The notes below the pieces were generated by a model. The model was not told the origin of the DNA, did no database searches, and worked only from the letters and a program-made list of their open reading frames with translations. Of a stretch of 12,318 bases of DNA, positions 6,747-12,318 are shown one piece after another. A program made the translations under genes and the position numbers. How positions within the stretch are numbered: position 1 is the stretch's first letter; each line of letters opens with the position of its first letter. Origin of the DNA: Acidimicrobiales bacterium (GTDB lineage Bacteria > Actinomycetota > Acidimicrobiia > Acidimicrobiales > Bog-793); contig JASHRK010000001.1 of NCBI GenBank assembly GCA_030037405.1, positions 1 to 12,318 of the forward strand, given 5' to 3'.

Positions 6747-8471
6747 ATGCCCCCAGACGAGCCGGTTATCTCGATCTCGTCCCAGCACGGACTCCATCCT
6801 GACGAGGTAGCCCGCCGCACGTTCCCAGCCGCAAGACGTGGGCTCGACCCGGAGGCGGTCCGGCGATACCTCGAGACGCTGGCGCAAGGCTTGAGCGAGC
6901 TGCTCGAGCGGGAGCAGGAGCTGCGGCGACGGCTCGCCGACGCCGAGCGCCGCGCCGAAGCTCCCGAGCTCGACGAGCAGACGCTCCTTCGTGCTGTGGG
7001 CGCAGAGACGGCCCGGATCCTCCAGGCGGCTCACGAAGCGGCGGCGAGCGCCGTCTCTCAGGCGGAGGCGCGCGCCCAAGACATCCTGGCGGCGGCCGAG
7101 GAGGTGATGGGAGTTCGCACGGCGGCGGCGGAGGCGAGAGCAGCCGAGATCACGGAGCTCGCCAGTGCTGCCGCCTCGGCGCGGGCGGAGGAGGCGAGAG
7201 AGGAGACCGAGGCGATCGTTGGGGCCGCTCGAGCCGAAGCCGTCGAGCTGCTGAACGCCACGAGGGCGGAGTGTCGCCAGGTCGTACGAGCCGCGCGGGT
7301 GCTCCGCGCCAAGGTGCTGAGCGACCTCACCGAGCGGCGGCGGGTTCTCCGGGTGCAGCTGGAACAGCTCGGAAGCGGGCGGGACTCCCTTCTCACTGTC
7401 GTCGATGCCGTCGGAACGGCTGTCGACGATCTCCGCTTCAGGCTCGAGAGCGCCGAGCAGGAGGCTCGTGTGGCGGCCACTGAAGCAGGAGAGCGCGCTG
7501 AGACTGAGGTGGCCGAAGATGGCTCAGAGGAGCTCGAGGCGGTGCCCGAGATCGAGGAGGCTGAGGCGGCGGAGGCGGCTGCCGCCGACTCGCCAGGTGA
7601 CGACGAGGCGACAGCTCCGCGGAGCGTGGACGAGCTCTTCGCCCGTATCCGAGCCAATCGGGAGCCAGAGGAAGCGGGCGAGGCCGGCGCGATGTCCGAG
7701 GAAGTGGCGGAGGCCGGCGCGACGTCCGAGGAGGCGGGGGAGGTCGAGAGCACTGTGCCACCGGCCGGGGAGACCGTTGATCTGGGTGTGAAGACCCAGC
7801 CGGTCGAGGGCGAACCGGCAGCTGCCCTCGAGCGGCGCACCGTGCTCCTGTCTCCTGTCACGACAGGCCTGAGCCGCTCTCTCAAGCGGGCGCTGCAGGA
7901 CGACCAGAACATCCTTCTCGACGCTCTCCGCCATGCTTCCGGTCCGCCGGACCTCGACTCCTGCCTTCCCGAGCCGGAACAGCGGGCCCGGATCGAAGCG
8001 GCGAGCCGAGCCCTGCTCGCGGAGGCGTGGACGGTCGGCTACGGGTGGCTCGTCGGGGGCAGCCCCGACTCCAACGAGGCCGAAGATGTCGCGGGAGCGC
8101 TCGCTTCCGAGCTGGCGGGACAAGTCACCCTCCTCTTGCGCCGGAGGCTCGTCGAGGCGCTCTTGTCGACCACAGAGGTGGGAGACGGTACCTCCGACGT
8201 CGCTTCTGCGGCCTACCGCGAGTGGAGGGGGGCGCGGATCGAGGCGACGTCCGGCGACTTCACGGCGCGCGCTTTCTCGAACGGGGCGCTCGCCGGCGGT
8301 CGCGGCTCGCGTGTTGTGTGGATCGTCGACGACGACGGGCAGCCCTGCCCTGACTGCGACGACAACGCTCTTGCCGGCGTCGTCGTCGCAGGGGAGGAGT
8401 TCCCGACCGGTCAGCTCCATCCTCCGGTGCATCCTGGTTGCCGCTGCCTCCTCGTCGCCGCAAGCTCGTAG
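6747..8471 (+). CDS. DivIVA-like coiled-coil protein fused to a phage head-morphogenesis (SPP1 gp7-like) domain
   Basis: The 574-residue product has four parts. Residues 17-45 (HPDEVARRTFPAARRGLDPEAVRRYL region) resemble the DivIVA N-terminal membrane-targeting motif, with F..xxRGxDxxxVxxYL spacing. A long Ala/Glu/Arg coiled coil runs to about 260. An acidic Glu/Ala linker at about 250-370 includes a duplicated ten-residue unit. The C-terminal domain (about 380-574) ends in a pattern typical of SPP1 gp7/Mu F head-morphogenesis proteins: REWRGARIEATS, VVWIVDDDGQPCPDC, then PPVHPGCRC. Cys534, Cys537, Cys565, Cys567 and His562 could bind a metal. No other phage structural genes are nearby, so this domain appears co-opted by the host. 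DivIVA proteins mark poles and division sites; a polar or envelope role is plausible but unproven. The stop TAG is also the start of the next gene's -10. Confidence 0.8.
   Translation: MPPDEPVISISSQHGLHPDEVARRTFPAARRGLDPEAVRRYLETLAQGLSELLEREQELRRRLADAERRAEAPELDEQTLLRAVGAETARILQAAHEAAASAVSQAEARAQDILAAAEEVMGVRTAAAEARAAEITELASAAASARAEEAREETEAIVGAARAEAVELLNATRAECRQVVRAARVLRAKVLSDLTERRRVLRVQLEQLGSGRDSLLTVVDAVGTAVDDLRFRLESAEQEARVAATEAGERAETEVAEDGSEELEAVPEIEEAEAAEAAAADSPGDDEATAPRSVDELFARIRANREPEEAGEAGAMSEEVAEAGATSEEAGEVESTVPPAGETVDLGVKTQPVEGEPAAALERRTVLLSPVTTGLSRSLKRALQDDQNILLDALRHASGPPDLDSCLPEPEQRARIEAASRALLAEAWTVGYGWLVGGSPDSNEAEDVAGALASELAGQVTLLLRRRLVEALLSTTEVGDGTSDVASAAYREWRGARIEATSGDFTARAFSNGALAGGRGSRVVWIVDDDGQPCPDCDDNALAGVVVAGEEFPTGQLHPPVHPGCRCLLVAASS
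7680..7739 (+). repeat. Tandem 30-bp direct repeat within the acidic linker
   Basis: Two adjacent 30-base units (7680-7709 and 7710-7739) match at 26 of 30 positions. They are in frame and encode EAGAMSEEVA followed by EAGATSEEAG in the linker of the DivIVA-like protein. The unit length is a multiple of three, so copy-number change would alter linker length without a frameshift. Confidence 0.75.
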
Positions 8472-8474
8472 CCT
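8469..8474 (+). promoter_or_regulatory. -10 element of the UPF0182 gene, overlapping the upstream stop codon
   Basis: TAGCCT shares its first three bases with the TAG stop (8469-8471) of the DivIVA-like gene and ends seven bases before the ATG at 8482. It would give a leaderless transcript of the membrane-protein gene, although read-through from the upstream gene is also likely given only ten bases between stop and start. Confidence 0.45.
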
Positions 8475-8481
8475 TTCTCCC

Positions 8482-11445
8482 ATGAGAGTCCCTGCCGAGG
8501 CGGCGGCGCAACGACCCCGCTTGATGCGTCGTTACCAGATGGTCATCCTGCTCTCGATCATCGCGCTCATCGTGCTCGTGTTCATCGTGCAGGCACTGGC
8601 GAACGCGTACACGAACTACCTCTGGTACCGGTCGTTCCACCTCACGATGGTCTGGCGCTCGATGGCCGAGACCAAGCTCGGGCTCGGGGCGACGTTCTCG
8701 TGCGCCTTCTTTCTCGTCTGCTGGGCGAGCTTGGCCCTCGTCGACCGGGCGTCCGTGCAAAGCGCCCACCTCGTTCCCGACTACGAGCTCGTGCGCCGCT
8801 ACGAAGGGTCTGGGCGGCGCTTTCGCCTGGCATTGCGCACGATCGTCTCGCTCGTTTTCGCGCTGATCGTGGGGGCGGGGACGAGCGGCCAATGGCAACA
8901 CTGGCAACTTTTCCTCAACGGTGGCACCTTCGGGATCAAGGACCCCGAGTTCCACAGGGACGTGGGTTACTTCGTGTTCAAGCTGCCGTTCCTCTCGTTT
9001 CTTGCCAACTGGGGGCTGCTTGCTCTGTTCGTGCTTTTCATTCTTACGACTGTCGCCTACTTCTTCACCGGAGGGATCCGGGTCGCCGGACCGTCGCCAA
9101 GGATCGATCCGGCGGCAATCGGGCACCTGTCGCTCATCCTCGCCTTCATGGCGCTAGTTCGGGCAGCCGGCTACTTCTTTATCGATCGCTATGCCATCGA
9201 CCTCGCTAACGACAGCGTCGTTCGTGGAGCGGGCTATACCGACGTTCACGTCAGGTTGCCCGCCTTGTCGATCCTCGCCGCCGTGTGCATGATCGGTTTC
9301 GTACTTCTGACTTACAACGTCTACCAGCGGACGCTTGTGCTCCCGGCTGTCGCTTTTGGTCTTTGGGTCTTCCTGGCAATCGTGCTTGGCGCAATCTTTC
9401 CCGCGATCGTGCAATGGCTCGAGGTAAACCCTTCACAAAGCAAGGTCGAGCTACCGTATATAGAACGTAATATCCGGATGACGAGGGATGCCTACGACCT
9501 AAATTCGGTCAAAGCGCAAGCCTTCGGTGCGCACACGGATCTCAACGCAAGCGTGATTGACGCGAACAAGAAGACGCTCGATGCCCTCGCGCTGTGGAGC
9601 CCACAGGTGGCGGAAGCGACATATGACAACCTGCAAGCACTACATGGCTACTACGCTCTGTCGGCACTGTCGCTCGACCGCTATGAGCTCCGTGACGGCT
9701 CCACGGAGAAGGTGACTCCCGTCGTCATCGGCACCCGCGATGTCGTCCCCTCCGATCTGCCTCGCAAGACCTGGGTGAGCGAGCATCTCGAGTACACGCA
9801 CGGGTACGGGGTCGTGATGTCTCCCGCCAACACCTCCACGTCGTCAGGGCAACCGACCTTCTCGGTGTCTGGGGCACCGGTCAGCTCCGTCAAGGGAGCT
9901 CCGCGTGTGAAGGAGCCCGACATCTACTACGGAGACTCGCAGAGCACGTATGTGGTGGTCGACACACATCAAGCCGAGCTGGATTACGTGAACACGAGTG
10001 GTGCTCCCGTGGAGAACCATTATTCGGGATCCGGTGGCGTGCAGTTGTCGGGATTCTGGCAGCGGCTTGCTTACGCGATCCACTTCCACGATATCAACCT
10101 GCTCGTCTCGAACCTGATCACGTCGAAGTCGAGGATCATCTACCAGCAGGACGTCGAGGAGATGGTGCAGAAGGCTGCCCCGTTTCTCAAAGTGGACTCT
10201 CATCCCTACCCCGTTGTCGCAAACGGCAGTATCTACTGGGTCGTCGACTGCTACACGACGACGTCGTACTTCCCTTACTCAGAGGATGCATCGACGAGGA
10301 CACTGGCCGCATCAAGCGGCCTGCAGGGACAGTACAACTACGTCCGCAACTCGGTGATCGCGGTCGTCAACGCCTACAGCGGAAAGCTGAGTTTCTTCGC
10401 CAGCACCCCGAGCGATCCCATCCTCATCGCCTGGGAGCACGCCTATCCGGGGATGTTCAAGCCTCTGAAGGACATGGCTCAGCTCTCGCCAAAGCTGCTC
10501 GACCATCTGAAGTACCCACAGGACCTTTTGATGGTCCTATCGGAGATGTACGGCCGGTACCGCTTCCACGCTACCCCGAGCCAGGCTTCGCAGTTCTACT
10601 CGCTTCAGAACTCCTGGGTCGTGGCGGAGCAGTCGAGCAACGTCGCCTTCGATCCGACGTACGAGCTTCTCCGTCTGCCCGGGCAGTCCGAGCTCTCCTT
10701 CGTCGCCGTCGAACCCATGGTGCCGCAATCCTCGTCTGGGCGAAGTCAGCTCCTCACCTCCTTCCTCGTCGCCAACTGCGACTACGGAGGATACGGGTCG
10801 ATCACTGCTTATGAACTGCCCCGTGTGACCTCGAGCGCGCTCGGGCCCGCCCTCGTAGCGGCGAAGATCCAGAACAACCCGACGATCGCGAAGCAGGTGA
10901 CGCTCCTCGGACAGGAGCATTCGAGAGTGCTCCTCGGTCCGACGCTGCTCGTGCCGATCGACGACTCGCTCATCTACGTACAGGCCCTGTACGTGACGAG
11001 CACGGACCGACCATTCCCCGCGCTCGAGTACGTGCTGACCGACTTCGGCGCTCAGAGCGTGGGGTTCGCCCCGACGCTGGTCGCTTCCCTGCGCCAGATC
11101 TTCGGGAGCGGCGTGACCGCCGTCGGGCCGTCGTCGTCGGAGACCGTCTCCCAGCAGGTCGAACAGGACCTCTCCCTTGCCTACGACGAGTACGAGAAGT
11201 CCGTAACCGACGGCAAGGAGTTCAAGCTCGGCGCGCTCCAACGGGACCTCGAGATGATGGGCCAGTACCTCCAGCAAGCACACGACCTCGAGCAGCAAGA
11301 GAGCTCACCTCACGCGAGCTCTGGCTCTAAGTCGCCCAGTGCTTCGAAGGGTCACACCTCTTCTGCTCAGGCGCGCGCCCCCTCGGCTACAAGAGCGTCC
11401 GCGAAGAACCGGGCAGCCCGCAAGAACGCATCCGACACCGCGTGA
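8482..11445 (+). CDS. UPF0182 family integral membrane protein, 987 aa
   Basis: This protein matches the UPF0182 family in length and layout; its function is unknown to me. Predicted membrane helices lie at about 19-41, 66-87, 118-135, 171-195, 212-233, 258-279 and 286-309. A soluble part of about 620 residues follows and is probably outside the cytoplasm. Recognisable family stretches include NPSQSKVELPYIERNI at 316-331, MTRDAYDL after it, and the later YTHGYGVVMSPAN and PDIYYGD. The last roughly 50 residues are a Ser/Ala/Lys-rich, probably disordered tail. The ATG at 8482 lies directly before the first helix and seven bases after TAGCCT; no Shine-Dalgarno is evident. It follows the DivIVA-like gene by ten bases. 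A patch at about 9300-9640 is less GC-rich than the rest. In mycobacteria the homologue (Rv3193c, from memory) adjoins the PDZ gene. Confidence 0.92.
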   Translation: MRVPAEAAAQRPRLMRRYQMVILLSIIALIVLVFIVQALANAYTNYLWYRSFHLTMVWRSMAETKLGLGATFSCAFFLVCWASLALVDRASVQSAHLVPDYELVRRYEGSGRRFRLALRTIVSLVFALIVGAGTSGQWQHWQLFLNGGTFGIKDPEFHRDVGYFVFKLPFLSFLANWGLLALFVLFILTTVAYFFTGGIRVAGPSPRIDPAAIGHLSLILAFMALVRAAGYFFIDRYAIDLANDSVVRGAGYTDVHVRLPALSILAAVCMIGFVLLTYNVYQRTLVLPAVAFGLWVFLAIVLGAIFPAIVQWLEVNPSQSKVELPYIERNIRMTRDAYDLNSVKAQAFGAHTDLNASVIDANKKTLDALALWSPQVAEATYDNLQALHGYYALSALSLDRYELRDGSTEKVTPVVIGTRDVVPSDLPRKTWVSEHLEYTHGYGVVMSPANTSTSSGQPTFSVSGAPVSSVKGAPRVKEPDIYYGDSQSTYVVVDTHQAELDYVNTSGAPVENHYSGSGGVQLSGFWQRLAYAIHFHDINLLVSNLITSKSRIIYQQDVEEMVQKAAPFLKVDSHPYPVVANGSIYWVVDCYTTTSYFPYSEDASTRTLAASSGLQGQYNYVRNSVIAVVNAYSGKLSFFASTPSDPILIAWEHAYPGMFKPLKDMAQLSPKLLDHLKYPQDLLMVLSEMYGRYRFHATPSQASQFYSLQNSWVVAEQSSNVAFDPTYELLRLPGQSELSFVAVEPMVPQSSSGRSQLLTSFLVANCDYGGYGSITAYELPRVTSSALGPALVAAKIQNNPTIAKQVTLLGQEHSRVLLGPTLLVPIDDSLIYVQALYVTSTDRPFPALEYVLTDFGAQSVGFAPTLVASLRQIFGSGVTAVGPSSSETVSQQVEQDLSLAYDEYEKSVTDGKEFKLGALQRDLEMMGQYLQQAHDLEQQESSPHASSGSKSPSASKGHTSSAQARAPSATRASAKNRAARKNASDTA

Positions 11446-11506
11446 GCGAGGAGCGTTGTGTGACCGAGTCGTCCAGTTGGCGGGCCGTGCCCGGTAGTTG
11501 TCGGGG

Positions 11507-11512
11507 TATAGT
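11507..11512 (+). promoter_or_regulatory. -10 element of the tRNA-fMet gene
   Basis: TATAGT is the best match to a -10 consensus in the window and ends 11 bases before the first base of the tRNA, leaving a 5' leader of only a few bases. TTGGCG at 11477-11482 resembles a -35 but is 24 bases away, too far for ordinary spacing. Confidence 0.55.
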
Positions 11513-11523
11513 GACGATTCCGC

Positions 11524-11600
<77 letters not shown>

Positions 11601-11615
11601 AGGAAAGTCCATGTC

Positions 11616-11648
11616 AGGGCCGTGCGAGAGCACCGGCCCTCTTGTTGT
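11616..11648 (+). terminator. Hairpin terminator after tRNA-fMet
   Basis: AGGGCC-GTGC and GCAC-(C)-GGCCCT form a stem around a GAGA loop, with one bulged C, at 11616-11640. CTTGTTGT follows, a T-rich though not pure tract. The position 15 bases after the tRNA fits a rho-independent terminator for the tRNA transcript. If the tRNA 3' end is an attachment site, this hairpin may belong to the integrated element. Confidence 0.6.
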
Positions 11649-11662
11649 GGACAAAGTTGTCC
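11649..11662. repeat. Short inverted repeat upstream of the integrase gene
   Basis: GGACAA-AG-TTGTCC is a perfect 6-bp inverted repeat with a two-base spacer, 35 bases before the putative integrase -10 at 11698. It could bind a dimeric regulator or be an arm-type integrase or excisionase site. No second copy was noticed nearby, so it may also be chance. Confidence 0.35.
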
Positions 11663-11697
11663 CTATCTCGATCCCTACGAAGGTCCGTACGACGCAC

Positions 11698-11703
11698 TAC
11701 GCT
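11698..11703 (+). promoter_or_regulatory. -10 element of the integrase gene
   Basis: TACGCT ends eight bases before the GTG at 11712, the same arrangement seen at several other genes in this window. It supports GTG 11712 as a leaderless start; no ribosome binding site is visible there. Confidence 0.45.
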
Positions 11704-11711
11704 GGTTCTCG

Positions 11712-12318
11712 GTGCGCGGAACCAAGCGCAAGCGCAAGGACGGAGTCTGGGAACTGAGGGTCTACGTGGGCCGCGACCCTGAGACCGGCAACCCTCGCCA
11801 GATATCCAAGACCTTCCACGGCGGCTCTCGTGCGGCGGATGACGCACTGCGTGACCTCGTCGAGAAGTACGGCGAGGGACGTCCGGACGGGTTCGGCGCC
11901 ACGTTCGGTCAGCTCCTGGACCGCTGGCTCCAGGAGTGCGACCGGCAGGACCTCTCCCCGACGACGCTGCGGACATACCGGGCGCAGGTGACGCAGACCA
12001 TCCGTCCGAAGCTCGGCAAGGTCGTGCTCGCCAAGCTCACCGCCCGGCACCTCGACGATCTCTACGGCCAGATGAAGGCCGCCGGCCTGTCCGCCAAGAC
12101 CATCCGCAATCACCACGCCATCATCTCGTCCGCTCTCCATCAGGCGGTCCGGTGGGACTGGGTCCGGGAGAACGTCGCGGAGCGGGCCAAGCCCCCACGG
12201 GTCCCCCTGCACAGAGTGAAGGCGCCCTCGGTGGAGAACGTCCGAGCCGTCATCGTGGCGGCCGAGGAGCGCGATCCGCGGCTGGCACCGTTGCTCATGC
12301 TGGCGGCGCTCACCGGCA
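11712..12318 (+). CDS. Tyrosine-type site-specific integrase, 3' end outside window
   Basis: The frame stays open to the window edge, giving 202 residues. Residues 1-57 are a basic arm-type DNA-binding domain (KRKRKDGVWELRVYVG, then QISKTFHG). Residues 62-150 are a SAM-like core-binding domain (TFGQLLDRWL, LSPTTLRTYR, LGKVVLAKLTARHLDDLY, AKTIRNHHAIISSALHQAV, WDWVRENVA). The catalytic domain begins at about 168 and is cut at LAALTG, directly before the expected box I arginine, so none of the catalytic R-H-R-Y residues can be checked. These domains are those of phage or integrative-element integrases, which recombine attP with attB. The position just beyond a tRNA gene and reading away from it suggests integration at the tRNA 3' end. 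The GTG start follows a -10 by eight bases. Whether the gene is intact is unknown. Confidence 0.9.
   Translation, partial: MRGTKRKRKDGVWELRVYVGRDPETGNPRQISKTFHGGSRAADDALRDLVEKYGEGRPDGFGATFGQLLDRWLQECDRQDLSPTTLRTYRAQVTQTIRPKLGKVVLAKLTARHLDDLYGQMKAAGLSAKTIRNHHAIISSALHQAVRWDWVRENVAERAKPPRVPLHRVKAPSVENVRAVIVAAEERDPRLAPLLMLAALTG

Noticed and set aside
7058..7912. Minus-strand Ser/Ala/Arg-rich frame opposite the DivIVA-like gene
   Set aside because: Its composition is the mirror of the Glu/Ala coiled-coil codons on the plus strand; there are no motifs.
6747..8471. The phage head-like domain as evidence of a prophage at this position
   Set aside because: No terminase, portal, capsid or tail genes flank it, it is joined in frame to a DivIVA-like coiled coil, and it sits within a conserved chromosomal neighbourhood.

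Overview
The window is a high-GC stretch of bacterial chromosome. GC-rich third codon positions, the gene families and their order point to an actinobacterium. The WRHPSE-type N-terminus on an HtrA-like protein and the DivIVA and UPF0182 genes make a deep branch such as Acidimicrobiia my best guess, but no marker here settles it. At the far right an initiator tRNA gene is followed by the start of a tyrosine integrase, so the backbone probably gives way to an integrated element there.

Layout, left to right. (1) 156-476 +: small protein of unknown function. (2) 3102-536 -: a two-gene operon of a membrane-anchored HtrA/PDZ protein that has lost its whole catalytic triad, then a DUF2342-type zinc metalloprotease with an intact HExxH. 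(3) 3186-4738 +: moaE (molybdopterin synthase large subunit) overlapping by ATGA a divergent MreB-like actin homologue; its promoter region is shared back-to-back with the HtrA operon. (4) 5506-4769 -: HEAT-repeat protein, convergent with the MreB-like gene. (5) 5495-6688 +: YlbL-like membrane PDZ/Lon (S16) serine protease, whose 5' end overlaps that of the HEAT gene. (6) 6747-8471 +: a protein with a DivIVA-like N-terminus, a long coiled coil, an acidic linker and a C-terminal domain resembling phage head-morphogenesis (SPP1 gp7/Mu F) proteins. (7) 8482-11445 +: UPF0182 membrane protein with seven predicted membrane spans and a large exported part. (8) 11524-11600 +: tRNA-fMet with encoded CCA, then a hairpin terminator. 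(9) 11712 to the window end +: tyrosine integrase, cut off by the window edge just before catalytic box I.

How it may work together. From memory, the DUF2342 protease, PDZ/Lon protease and UPF0182 protein are also neighbours in mycobacteria (Rv3195, Rv3194c, Rv3193c), so the backbone looks like a conserved actinobacterial envelope-associated block. Here it also carries an actin homologue, a DivIVA-type coiled coil and a pseudo-HtrA, which together suggest cell-envelope or polar organisation; this is inference. Several genes have a TAnnnT -10 hexamer only 6-9 nt before the start codon and no clear Shine-Dalgarno sequence, which suggests widespread leaderless transcription.

The two most unusual items are the DivIVA/phage-head-domain fusion and the HtrA homologue with all three catalytic residues replaced.
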